Positions 26,201-38,101 of a stretch of 64,000 nt of DNA are shown piece by piece (position 1 is the stretch's first letter; every line of letters begins with the position of its first letter). The position numbers and the translations under genes were made by a program. Origin of the DNA: Monarcha castaneiventris obscurior (Eukaryota; Chordata; Aves; Passeriformes; Monarchidae); assembly GCA_026261815.1 (NCBI GenBank), contig JAMPIT010000884.1, positions 16,948,210 to 17,012,209 on the forward strand, in the 5' to 3' direction. A model generated the notes under the pieces. That model searched no databases. It was not told the origin of the DNA and worked only from the letters and a program-made list of their open reading frames with translations.

Positions 26201-29200
26201 GCGTGCAGGCTCTTGGCAGCCCTCCCAGAGCAGGGCTACTCAGGCTGGGAGCAAAAGCTCTGTTTTCCTTCACTTTTAGTGCTGCTTTGCAGTCTGGCTC
26301 ACTAAGAGCAGCAGCCCCAGACCCACCACTTGATGCGAGTGCCTGCATTTCCCATTCAGCTGAGGGCCTGAGGCTCCCCTCCTGAGTTCTCATCAGGGAC
26401 GTCCTGCCTCTCCTGGCTGCTGCCATGGGCGCAGTGAGCTGTGGCCAGGAGTCTGAGTTAGGGGCGCTGTCAAGTGGCAGTGTGGTAACACGGTTCAGGA
26501 ATCACCTCCTTAATGCTCGAAGTTTGGCAGCAGAGGCACAACTCCCATCTCTGTCGGAGGTGTTTGCAAGCAGGATCAGCTGCTCGTCTCTGCTGTCTCA
26601 CCCTCCTTCCCTTCTCCTCTTTCTCCCCCTGAAGGCCAAAGCCCGGTGCTTCCCAGCGATCTGTGCCCTCCTCCTCAGCCCTGCCCCAATTCCTGCAATC
26701 ATCACCTGCAGTTCCTCCAAAGCAGCCGCGGGGAGATGCTGTAACCCTTGTCTGCCCCATGAGCAAGCACAGGCCGGCACCACCGGCACCTTCCAGGTCC
26801 TTCACGTCCCACCAAAAGTGTGCCACAACTCAGCAATGTCTCAGCAGGACCACAGATGAAGATGACGAACCCTGTAACAAATAAAAGTATTGTTGTCTTT
26901 GAGAAAAGTCCCTCCAGGGATGATATAACAGGAGCTTCATCAAGGGAAGGGTAGAGGGAATGAGTAGAAACATGAAGTTGAGGAGTTTCCAGTTAACTCC
27001 TTTGTCTGAGAGATATGAAGAAATGATGACGGTGTACTCAAGGAAATCCAGTAAGGAGTTTGACATTAGTAATTCTAAACAGAAGTGAAAACTGGACATT
27101 TTCAGCTCCCTTTAAAGGGTGGAAGCCAAGGTGTGGAAATGAGGAGAGCAGGGAGATGGAAGAGCATAAACGAAACACGACTTTGTTCAGGAAGACTTTT
27201 GCTTCCTTGGACAAAAGCAGAAATTTAGAGAGCATTAAATTTCAGGACACTAAGCTAATCCCTCACTGCAGGGGGCTGCTAAATCCAGCAGACAGAGGCT
27301 CGCCAGTGTCCAGTGCAGGGAGCAGCCACATGCCCAGAGATGGAGACAACGAGCCCTCGTGCCTCTGCCAGGGTGCACACCTTGGAGAAAGCAGGTTGTG
27401 AAGTGGGAAGATCTCAGAGATAAAATGTCAGCTTAGCAGGTGACAGAAGGATAGAAGTGGGGCTCTCCTCGTCACACCCTAACAACCTGCTTAATTACAC
27501 TGTGCAGAGAGGGCAGGCCTGGACAGTCACAAGGTGGGAAGGGGACCATGGGCAGGTTCAGATACAGAACCGAGGGACACAGACACTCTTTGTGTATTTA
27601 GCCTAAAGTGCTCTGCTCCTTTCTGGGAAAGGATGATGTCATAATCCCCTGAAACATCTTCGGATGAGAACTCTTACAGGATTTTAAAGGATTTCTATTT
27701 CTTACATATATTTTTTTTTAAGTCTTCAACATTGCTCTCCAAGTGCATTTACATAAATAGCTAGATAGAAGTCTCTAGAAGTGCTTTTTATACACATTAC
27801 CCTTCTGAAGGAGAGAGGAGGAGATGTTATCCCACTTAAAATGGACATGAAGAGCGGTTCCTTAATGGATGTGTGGAGGTCACAGGAGAAGCCAAGAGGC
27901 AAAGGCAGAGACTGATGCTCAGTTACACCTCATTGGGGCTTCACTCCTCTCCCAACGCTTCAGTTTTGTTTGCAGCCAACTGAGAAATCCCTCAGTCCAG
28001 CCCAAACTGCTCTGCTTCCCAGATTCAGCACTTCATAAGAGATCAGCAGCCAAAGTTGTGTAGGCAGCGAAAACGGGGAAAAGCAAGGAGCAGAGGGAGG
28101 CAACAGCAGCAGCCTAGCAACCAAAAAGGAGTCCTGACAAATGCAGGATTTCTGACATTATATTCCCTTCCCTTTGCAGGTGCTTTGTCACCCAGCAGGA
28201 GCCCCTTCCCCTCTCCCTTCCTCTGCAGCATCCCAGTGCCTGGCACATGGCAGCCTGGCGTGCCCTGAGCCTGTTGTAGGCCAGGCAAATGAGCGAGGCC
28301 AGCAGGAGTGACCACAACAGCGAGAGTATTTTCATATGCAGCTCCTGGATTGATCCAAAAATAAATTACAGTTGCTCCAAGAAATGCTCTCTCCAGCTGT
28401 GTGGTAAAGAGGACACCAAGGAGGCCAGTTGGTGCAAGTTTCCCATTATCCTTCCTGTCCCACCAGCGTCTGCTCTTCCCTTGCTCTTTGCTCGGTCTCT
28501 GATGTGATTTGCAACGTGCTGCTGTCAAAGCTGTTGTTGTGCTTCTTCCCTGGAAATGTTTTTCCCTTGCCTGATGACTGCAGCAGCTTAATGGGAGTCT
28601 TAAAGGGGTTTTGATTGTCTGCCCAGAGGTGAGGAATTGCTGCTGTCGTTTCAGAAAGGACCGGAATTACAAAAAGTCCATTTTCACTGGGAGAGGAAAA
28701 GGCAAAGCCTGCTGTGTTAGCTCCTTCCCCACAAACATGACTTTGCCAGAACGGGGTGGGCTGTTGAGCTACTGAGATCTGTTTCTGCCCTTGTCCTCTG
28801 CCACCCCAGTCCTCATGCACCAGGGAAGCTCATGGCCCAGTATAGCACTGCTCAGCAATGCTGAAAACAACCCACTGTGGACATAAAACATTCCTGGCTC
28901 CTGGACACAGGATCTTCTCCACAAAACCCCTGTCCAGAGACTGAGCTCGCTCTGTGCTCTCTGCATTTCTTTCTACACCTTCATGGCCCTGAGCTGCCAC
29001 AGGCACAAGTGGCCATTTTCTGGAGCTAATAACAATTTTCTCCTTGGTTAACATGTTCAGCAGCATACTGAATCCAGCTAATCCGTGTCTTCCCTGCCAA
29101 AAAGCAGGAAAAGGGCTCCATGGCTATTTTAACCTGTTGGATTTCCCAGCCCTCCTAAACAACCAGTTCTAAGGAGTTCTAGTCACATCAACCTTTTCTG

Positions 29201-32200
29201 CTTCCATCTTATTCCATACTGGATATGTTAGGTTATTCCTTTTTAATTTTTCAGCCTGAGTATGACCAGCATGGTGCAGAATTTGGAAGTCTGCTGGACT
29301 CCCCCTGCAGCATTTTGGGAGGGCTGTGAATGCAATGAGTTCCTTTCTTTCCTGATCACCCTCAGCAGATGTTTGTGTCAGTGGGGTGAGGAAGAACACC
29401 AGCCTGCCCTTTGCTGCTGCAGACCATCCTTGGAGGGAAGGTTTGGGAAGTGAATAACCTTTCTGGTTGCTGTTTCTGCCTGGGTAGATGAGAAAAAACC
29501 AGCTGGTGGTGGGTGTGAAAATAGATATTAGCAAAAAAAATACCAGCAGAGCTCTGGAAAAGCCTCTAGAAGGCAAGTAGAAAGTTGTGGCACTGTAAGG
29601 ATGGGACAAAGCTGACCAGCAACTGAGGACTATGACAACAGCACAGCACAGCTTGAAGGTGGCCCAGGAAAGGACTTGTGGAACCCTGGGCACAGTTAGT
29701 TCACATCTCCAGGTGGGATGAGCAGGATGAGGAGCACTGTGTCTCTGACCCTGTGCACTTCACTAGCAACCACAGCCAGGCTCAGGAACCCACCTCCCAC
29801 ATGAGGCCGAGCTGGCAAGGGGGAGGTGCAGGGTGAGGAAGGGGAATGTGCTGGAGCAGGGGAGCAGGTGGAGTGTCCCGGGAGGGGTGGCTGTCCCTGT
29901 GCCTGCTGGCAGAGCGTGGAGAGCCCCAAGGCTGCTGTAAAACCCAGCTGCTGTGCTTGGTGCTGGATTCCCTGCAGCCCCAGGCTCCACACGGGTGGGA
30001 GACACGCAGGGGCTGCATAAAGCAGCTCAGAGGCTGTCAGAGTGGCACCGTGCATCCGAGCACAGGAACAGCCAGGTCACGCTCCTCCTCCTTTCTAGGG
30101 GAATTACAGGCCTGGCCTAGAGTAGATCTGGGCTTAAACTGCCCTTGCAAAAGGGAATCACTCCAAACTGAGGACGCCAATTGACTCCAGCATCGCTTGA
30201 ACGAATTAAGCCAAGGTCAGAGCTGCAGCAAGCAACCAGCACTAACGAGATTTCAGCCTACTTTATGCACATCAGATTTCCTGTGAAGGAATCCCTCGGG
30301 GCACAACTGTTTGGCTTCTGTCTGAAACTTCAGGAGCCTCTGGCTCAGAAAGATGTAAACTTCAGCCTCAACGCTGCACTAACGAGAGGGCAGGAGTTGG
30401 AGTGCAGCTTTGGCAAATGAAAGATGATTTTGGACAGACATCACGAGTTGGAATAGAAATTTTCTTTCTTGAAACATAAAATTCAGAAATATTTACTCTA
30501 TTAAAATTTTACATTTAAATTTTCTGTATATTAAATATCATTTATCTATACCTCTTGTAATCCTACGTTCCACTTTTTGTCACAGACAGTGAGCACAGTT
30601 CTTGGTTTTATCTCCAGCGTGCTGCAGACTGCTCTGTCCCTGTCTCCCTCCTGCCTGTCCCATGTGCTGCCCAGATGCTGACAACAGCAGGGGCAAGCAG
30701 AAGGAGCCAGGCTGCTAGAAACTGATTTTTTCAGACACATACTTTGCACACTGCTACACGTTCCAGCAGCAAGAGAGAGATTCTTTTCCCTCATATGTGC
30801 CCAGAGCAGGCTAAATCCTTGGGAAGCCCTCTTTCCTGGGGGCTGACAGTGTCCTTAGCCAGCACCCACGTCGGGAGGAGATGGCTGTGAGCTGGAGAGA
30901 CCTCACCCAGCACAGAGGGTGCCTGGCTCCATCATCCCACACCGAGGGGGGCTGAAAAACACCGACAAAAAATGCTGGCACGGAACGCGCCGGTTCGCTT
31001 CCTCAGCTCGTTTGTGCTCCTTGAAGGAAATCAAAGAAGGCATTTAATGATCCTTCTGGGCACAACATGATTTGTGTCTTCATCCTTTCAGGGCAGGCTC
31101 GCAGCACAAAAGCCCCTGGGGTGGAGGGGAAATCTGTCTGAAAGGCGCTCGCCGAGCGAGATGCTGTCAGATGTCGAAGGGAGGAAGAATGAGTGTGTGT
31201 TATGGAAGCTGGCAGGTGACCGAGCTAATTACCCACTCGGAGGCAATTTAGGGTGACGGGAAGTGACTTGAATTGTAACCAGAGGTTAAAAGAGTTTAAA
31301 AGGAGCGGCGCCGGCGCTGCCATGCTCGGATGGGTGAACACCATTCCCTGCCAGCCCCTGGAGGTCAGGGAAGCACCTTTCACACTCAGCACAGGGTAAT
31401 TCCACAGCGAAACACGAAATGGTGTTAATTGGATGTGGAAAGCCTTTTGCAGAGCCTTCCCCCACCTCTTTCTCTTCTTCAAAACTGTCAGGGTGTTTTT
31501 AATAACAATTGATGGCTGCCTAAAATCACAAAACATGTTTTCATTAATATTCATGAAAGAATGGACTGTTTTTATCTACACCTACATCGATGTGTGGTAA
31601 AATGTATCCAAATCCCAGCTTTTATCTTTAATCACACTGAAACTGATCGTCTCTGATTTTTGCGGGGGAAAAAAGTAGTCTTGTTTTCAAAGGAGAAAAG
31701 CATGAAATGTTATAATTTGTGACCTAGAATTTTGGCAAAGCTGCCGCCTTCTGTGAACTCAAAAGAAAGGAAAAAAATAATAATACTAATAAGAATTTTA
31801 AGATTTTTAACTGAGTTCTGAATATTCCAGAAATTCTGATACACATTTCTACCATAGCTCGTGCCCGAACACCCAGTATCAGCAACAAAACAAAATGACC
31901 AGGAAAGATTCAAAGATTTTCAACCTTTGAAAGGTTCAAAAAAAAAAATCGGAGGTCTTTCTGCCCAGACACTGCCCTTTGTTTATGCTGTGGTAGCGTG
32001 CAGCAGCTTCCCCAAGGATGAGGCAGGAGCTCTGTACGTGCCGTGCGAGCCCACAGATGGAGAGCCCGTGGCCCACAGACTGCGCTGGGGAGAGGCAGCT
32101 CAGCTGCACTGATGCCATTTCTCCTGACAGGCAGATGTTCCACGCCTGCATCACCAGAGAGAGGCCTGCAGAGTGCTGCAGCCCGGCTCCACTGCCTCCT

Positions 32201-33131
32201 GAGCCACTCCTGCTGCCCGGGAACAGAGGAAACCTCCCTGGGGGCTCAGCCCAAGCCTGGTAAGCTGTCGGTGTGATCCAAACACATCAGGGCAGGGCAG
32301 GGAGGCAGAGGGCTTTGCTGCTTGGTCCCTGTGGATCACTTGTCAAGCCAGAAGAGGGTCCTTGGCACTGGAGGCTCTGCTGTCTCCCCCTGCAACAGCT
32401 CGGAGAACTACTGCATTCCCAAAATACCCTATGGCCATAACCTAGTAAATCCTTACCAGGATTTCAGCAAATAGGTGAACCAGTAACATCAGATCCTAAA
32501 GGCAGGTAACTCATCTCGGTGATTTCCATGCCTGCTGACCCTGACGGTGGAACAGATGGAGGAGGGACCCTCCTTTTCTGTAGCCCTGCCAGGCTGGAAC
32601 AACTTTAATTTGGCCCAAATACCTCTGTCCTGATAACCTTGCAAAATCCTGCATCCTGACTAACACACGGAGCAGAGAGAAGGAGGGATCTGTGGCGTGT
32701 TCCCCAAACAGGGTCATTGCATCAGGCATTTAATACAAAGGATTTGGCAGCAGAGATGATGTTGCTGGATGTGCCCTGAGTCAGGTGTCCCTGCAGCACA
32801 GATGAGCAGAATGACTGGCACCATTTGTTTAGTCACTTGATGCACCACAGCTCCTGGGGCTCCCCACAAAGCAAAGCCTCCCCCCACGAGAAAGCTGTTC
32901 TAGTGCAGCCAGTTCATCACAAAAGGCTTTAATCTCTTTTAAAATGGGATTTCTCTTTCTCTTAATCAAGTTCCTTCAGGTGGACTTGAAATGTGAAAGA
33001 TTAAGTTTAACCCTTTGATAAAGGAGAGAAAAACATAAAGTTGACTTCCACTCTGGGTGCTTTTTTGTGGCAGCACACAGGAAAGCTGCATTCTGCTCAC
33101 AGTTCTCCCCAAACACAGCATCTGCTTTCAC

Positions 33132-33135
<4 letters not shown>
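26201..33135. other. Intergenic, nothing recognised
   Basis: About 6.9 kb of mid-GC sequence. The longest frames (174 codons at 29169-29693 minus, 161 codons at 28043-28528 minus) match no family I recognise and are within chance expectation for 64 kb in six frames. No CR1 tail, LTR end pair, tRNA or CpG island was recognised. Confidence 0.55.

Positions 33136-33166
<31 letters not shown>
33136..33166. repeat. Poly-T tract, 31 nt
   Basis: Thirty-one consecutive T followed by a T/C-rich segment to about 33187. It could be a simple homopolymer. No mRNA-like sequence was recognised on the side where a minus-strand retrocopy would lie. Confidence 0.95.
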
Positions 33167-33170
<4 letters not shown>

Positions 33171-35337
33171 CATTCTTCTTTTTCTTGCCATGGCTTCAGA
33201 GGTGGTGGGAAGATGCTCCAGTGCTCTTTGTTTCCTGCACATTCTGCTCTCCCTTGGTGTCTCCCTCTGTGCCCTGAATTTCCTGCTGCTCAGAACACTG
33301 TGTCTGATGAGGGTTTAAAATGCTGCTAGCAAAAACAAATTTTTAAAAAATGCTCATTTCATCTTGGAGTATTTAAACAAGCCTAAATTTAGAGCGGAGC
33401 TGTGGAAAAAAACTAAAAAGGAAAACAGGCAAAGTAACCAGCCGAAGGCATTAATTAACATGACACCTATGTGGCTGCTTCTATAAACTGCAGGGAGAGC
33501 ATGTGGCTGGCAGATGATGGGGTCTGCAGGCAGAAATGTACCGAGCACCCGGCTGTGGTGTGGGCTCTGGGAGGACACGTGGGCTCCAAGTCATCCTGCT
33601 GATGTCTGATAGTGCTCTGCAGGCCAGACATCAACCATTCCTCACTGCCTCTGAGGCCACCTGAAGGGAAGGCAGGGGTGTAATGTCTGCCTCCGTGCCA
33701 GTCAGGGCACCCCATAACCCCGGGGTCACACTAGGGGTGGCTCTGTACTGCTCTGCAGACTCCGGTGGGGTGTCAGGCGAGCAGGTATCAGTGCACTCCC
33801 GGGGTGAACAGGCTTCGTGTGCCTCCTCTGGGGATCATATCAGGGTCTCCTTGTGACCACTGGCACTCACCAGCCTGGTCTGCAGGGCCAGGAGAACCTT
33901 CCCAAGCACAGCTGCAGGCTGTATGAGGCATTTCCCCCGCACCCAGATGGTGTCCAAAGTCGCTCGTTTAACCCAGAACACACCTGGAAGTGAGGGAGCT
34001 GTTTTTGCAGCAGGGCTGTGCTGAGCAGGGGGCACTCACAGAGGCTCTGCTCACCCAGCACCACCCAGTGCTGAAGATCTTTCAGGTCCCACCATCCCAA
34101 ACTTGCCACGTCCCAGGCGCTGCCAGTCACGCAGCCAGCAGAGTCCTAGACCAGGCAGCATCTCCCTGTTTCCCTGCAGCTTCCCAGAGCTCAGCTGGGA
34201 TTGCACAGGTCCTGATGGGACCAAAAGGGTCGGGAGGGCAGCGCTCAGCTGAGGGACACCTCCCCTGGTCCAGCATCCAGCACCTCCACTCATGCAGGAA
34301 CAGCTCCTTCCCACTGCCATCGAATCCCCACCTCTGCAAACTCCTCTTGCAGGGAGTGCTAACTCTCCACAGCACTGCACCTTCATCAGAAGAGACCTGC
34401 ATGACCAGTCAGTAAAACCACGACTAAAAGTGCTTTTCTGTCGCTGCCTCTGGCAAGGATCCCCTCCTCTGGCAGCTGCTGGGATAGGGAGATGGCATTC
34501 TGGAGTATTGGCAAAACGCTGCCTGCCTGCCTCCCAAACTACCCCGAGGGATGGTCACAGCTACTCTCACAAGGCAGAGACACCATCCCCATGTCTCCTC
34601 AACAGGACACAAGCTCAAGCACTGCTGAGAGAGCAGTGTCAAAAGCAGAGTATTTGACCAGGCAGAAAGGAGATTTTGTGCCCAGACACTCATCTAAGGA
34701 GCCCTGTCAAGAGCTAACGAGAGGCACAAGGTTATGATCCCAGATAAAGGCATCTGCTGGGAACAAGACTGCATAGTTTATTCCCATCATGACTTATTTC
34801 ACAGTATTTGAAATCAAAGCAAATTATTCGTATTTTAAGTGGTTGTGTCGCAGATGTTTTAAGCTCAGGATCGTGATGGAGCAAAGACTTACCTTGAGGA
34901 GTGCAGTGGTGGTAGGCTCACAGCAAGATCCCAGAGTCTCCAAGAACGAAGAGCAAGTCAGCACTGATGTCCTGCAACCTCTTCTCTGGTCCTGATACCT
35001 GTGGTGCAGAAAGGACCCTGAGGTGAGCCCTGAGGCACGGATCCAGCCTGGCCTGGAAGCAGGAGGGAGCAGCCCTGCCTCACTGCGTGGGCCAGCTGGG
35101 AGGGCAGTACCAGGGGTGCCATGGGGAGAAGTGTCTCTGCTCACCAGCTTTGCTCAACAAACCTCCTGGCAACACAAACTGCATCACAATGAGTCTGATG
35201 CCTGAGGAAGCTGAGACACTGCCCCATCTACTCCTCACCTCCATGAAGCTGTACCCCCTTCTCTTGGCTGTGCTCAAGGTTGTGGCCATATGCCCTGCTC
35301 CAGCTGTCTTTCTAACCAAGAGACACTTGGCTGCTAC
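33167..35337. other. Intergenic, nothing recognised
   Basis: Gene-free stretch between the T tract and the ERV LTR. Several overlapping frames of 80-140 codons on both strands around 33990-34740 and 35087-35497 have no recognisable domains and no splice-site context that would make them exons. Confidence 0.5.
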
Positions 35338-35772
35338 TGATGCCTTGGGTTTGAACTTTCATATTTTTCAAACCCTGCACTGCCCAGTGTGTAACTCTGA
35401 AGTTTCCTGTAGCCTGTTCACTTCTGCTCTCTCATGCTGGGCAGACATAACAAAGCCTCTCTGGGACTGCTCTCCATGGACACTCAGACCGTCCTAGGCC
35501 CCAAAAGTACAACCCAAAAGCTTCTGAAAGGGAGGCAAGCTTGGGGAAATTACATCATTAACTGAAGCTTTAATTGGAGAATTAACCCTGATATGCAAAT
35601 AAACCAAACCTATAAAAGTGTAAGAACTTGTGACCTGTTGTCCATCTCGGGGTCCATCTTGGCAGTGGCCCCTGGCTCCCCAGGGGTACCTTTGAAAGCC
35701 CTTCGAATACACACTGACCTTTATTCCCTTATTCCTGTCTAGTCTGTTTTTAGGGGGCCTCTCAAGGCATCA
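35338..35772 (+). mobile_element. Solo LTR of an endogenous retrovirus, probably class I (ERV1-like)
   Basis: A 435-bp element that starts TGATGCCTTG and ends CAAGGCATCA, a perfect 10-bp terminal inverted repeat with the canonical TG...CA ends. It is flanked by CTAC on both sides (35334-35337 and 35773-35776), a 4-bp target-site duplication, which in retroviruses is typical of the gammaretrovirus-like class. Inside, a TATAAAA box at 35611-35617 and a weak polyadenylation hexamer AATACA at 35706-35711 followed by a T/G-rich segment put U3, R and U5 in + orientation. No internal retroviral genes are next to it, so it is a solo LTR left by LTR-LTR recombination. The family name needs a repeat library. 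Confidence 0.85.
35611..35617 (+). promoter_or_regulatory. TATA box of the solo LTR
   Basis: TATAAAA, 274 bp into the LTR and about 90 bp before its AATACA hexamer, the usual position for a retroviral U3/R boundary. Intact by sequence. Whether it is active is unknown. Confidence 0.6.
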
Positions 35773-35867
35773 CTACAAAACCTTGCTGAGCAGCACTGCA
35801 TGGAAGGAGGTGGCCTCAAGGAGCTGTGCCTCGCCTGGCACCTTCTAATCTCGGAGCTTTTTAAAAG

Positions 35868-35987
35868 ATGTGGGGTTTAGGGACATGCTTGAGTGTTTGA
35901 CCTGGCCGTGTAGGTTCATGGCTGGACTCTGTGACCCTAAAGGTCTTTTCCCACCTCAGTGACTCCGTGGTTCTGTTCTGTGATCCC
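35868..35987 (+). mobile_element. CR1 LINE 3' end fragment
   Basis: The segment contains the pattern of the avian CR1 3' tail: a TGGCTGGACTCTGTGACC-type stretch, then AAAGGTCTTTTCCCACCTCA, then a terminal short repeat TTCTGTTCTGTGATCC. It is diverged from what I remember of young CR1 copies. CR1 elements are usually truncated at the 5' end, which fits a 120-bp fragment. It lies only 95 bp downstream of the ERV1-like LTR. Confidence 0.7.
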
Positions 35988-37535
35988 ACAGCTCCCGCTG
36001 CTTCATTTTGCCCCACTCTCCTCGCAGGTACCCCACTGTGAGACTGCACCTCTTAACCAGTGTTCTGATGGCATTTGTTCTTTTGCTGGTCATGACGTTT
36101 GCCAGTCTGTTCTCATAACGTGATAATCCCAACTGAACTCTGGTTTTAGTCAAACCAGAAATAAATAGAGCAGGTAAATCTCCCCCCTGCCTGTGTCTAC
36201 GGCACAAAATCACACCGGTGTTTTTTTAATCGCCTCGTGGTTTTGCAAATGTAGCTCCAAATTGCTGCACTTGCTCACCTCATATCTTTTGCAGCCTTAA
36301 ATTCTCACTCCTTGTTATATATTTGCTTTCATTCTTTCTCACAGGTTTCATTTTCCTTTTCCCCAGTCAGACCCTGCTGTTATCTCCTTCCCCTGCTCCA
36401 ACTGTGCTCACACACTGTGGAGGCTGAGCTCTGCAGAAGCAACTGGATGCACACTAATCCCATTAAGGGCCCTCCAGGCACCTGGGGTTTTCAGTTTTCA
36501 GTGCTATTTTCATTTAATCTTCCAATCTTGCTTCCTTGCAATTTTAGATCATTAAGGGGTTAAGTGAGATATAGCCAGCAAATGAGATAAATCCAAATAA
36601 AGGGATTTGGATCTCCCAGTTCAGCGTGTTGCTGTCTCACTGCCTTCTCTGTCAGACTTTCAGGGGTTACCAAACACACCCAGGCAAGGGCTCTTGCCAG
36701 ACCCCACCTGGATTTAACTGGGTCCCAGCTGCAAACAGCACACAGGGTTGGTGAAGAGATCCTGCAAAAATCACTCACAATAACAATTTATACAGCTCCT
36801 TGAAAGTGGAGGGGAAATGCCACCTAAAACGTTGATGCTCTTGCCTGCAGATCTCATTTCAGATTTTTTTTCAGAATGTGACTTTTTATCCTCTCTTTCT
36901 GAAGTATGCAGACAGGGAAGCCTGTCACCCTGGGTGCCACCCCTCAGTTTTAATCCTGGTAAGCACAGGCAAAGCAAGCCTTCATTGTCAGTCTGCCTAG
37001 CTCCTCCAAGAGTGACTTTCTCCTCTTTTCCAGCTGCAGGGGCAGGAGGAGGCAGCACATTTTGGCCGTTTGAGAGAGGTGAATTACACAGGCCCAGATC
37101 TGCTCTGCCTGTTGCCTGGCTCAGGCAGCTGCTGTGCAGCCATGCGATGTGCTGAAGGCACTGTCTCTTGAGTGTTTGCTGTGTAGAAATTGATTTTTTT
37201 TGTAGATTTTAAGGTCAGAAAGAACCACTTTGACTTTCCCGTGTAACCCTTTACGCTGACTTAAAAACATAAAGAGAAATTTATGCCCTCCAGGCCCACA
37301 GCTTCTGCTTGAAGAAGACTGTAACTTCCAAGAAGACATTCAGTCTGGAGTAAATATTGTAATAAATGACAAAACCATCCTATCCTGAGGTGAGTTATTC
37401 CTGGAATTACTTAATTCCCTACCACAGGCTTTCAGCCTCTTCATCATACAATTTAACCTCTATTCAATGTTTCCTGGTTTTATTCCCTTCTCAGTATTTC
37501 CTCTGCCACTTCTGTTATCCCATTTAAAGTGCGTC
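35988..37535. other. Intergenic, nothing recognised
   Basis: A gene-free segment of 1.5 kb between the CR1 tail and the ERVL-type LTR. No further repeat ends or motifs recognised. Confidence 0.55.
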
Positions 37536-38101
37536 TGTGCTGGTTTTGGCTGGGATACAGTTAATTTTCTTTACAGTAGCATGTATGGGGCTGTGTTTTG
37601 GATTTGTGCTGAAAACTGATGGTACTGCAGGGATGTTTTGGTAGCTGCTGAACAGCGTTTACGCAGAGCCAAAGCCTTTTCTGCCTCTCACCCCACCTGA
37701 GGGGGCTGGGGATGCACGAGGAGCTGTGAGGGGATGCAGCCAGAATCCCTGAATCCAGCTGATCCAAGGGTTATTCCATACCCTTGCCCAGCATATCGAG
37801 CTGGGGGGAGGAAGGAGAAAGGGGAAGACTGAAATTCAGAGTGAAGGTGTTTGTCTTCCCCAGGAGATGAGCCCTGCTGTCCTGGTTATGGCTGAACACC
37901 TGCCTGCCCATGGGAAGTGGTGGATGAATTCCTATTTTTCCTGCTTGGCTGGCGTGTGCTTGCTTTCCTTATTAAACTGTCTTTAGCTCAACCTGGGAGT
38001 TTTCTCTCCTGCTCCTCTGATTCTCTCCCCCATCCCTCTGTGACTCCCATGCCCAAGTGACTTTGTGGGGCCCAGTTGCCAGCTGTAGCCAAACCATGAC
38101 A
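37536..38101 (+). mobile_element. Solo LTR, avian ERVL-type
   Basis: A 566-bp element beginning TGTGCTGGTTTTGGCTGGGA and ending AACCATGACA. The two ends form an imperfect inverted repeat. Its body closely resembles a very common bird LTR that I recall: the ggggctgtgttttggatttg block, the gctgaacacctgcctgccca block, and the ATTAAACTGTCTTTA polyadenylation region at 37971. The usual TATA-like block is present only as CATATCGAG (37792-37800), so the promoter looks mutated. The 5-bp flanks (GCGTC and GGCAC) do not match, so the target duplication has decayed or the ends are slightly off. No internal viral genes are adjacent. Confidence 0.82.
37971..37976 (+). promoter_or_regulatory. Polyadenylation hexamer (ATTAAA) in the ERVL-type LTR
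   Basis: ATTAAA followed by a T-rich downstream element inside the LTR. It could end transcripts that read through from upstream toward CACNA2D4. Confidence 0.5.

Noticed and set aside
28043..28528. 161-codon minus-strand ORF
   Set aside because: No similarity recognised; overlapping frames on both strands are also open, which points to base composition.
29169..29693. 174-codon minus-strand ORF in the intergenic region, with hydrophobic stretches
   Set aside because: No recognisable domain, no splice or promoter context. One frame of this size is expected by chance in 64 kb over six frames.
33136..33166. T31 tract as the tail of a minus-strand retrocopy
   Set aside because: No coding or mRNA-like sequence recognised on the downstream side. 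A simple homopolymer is more likely.
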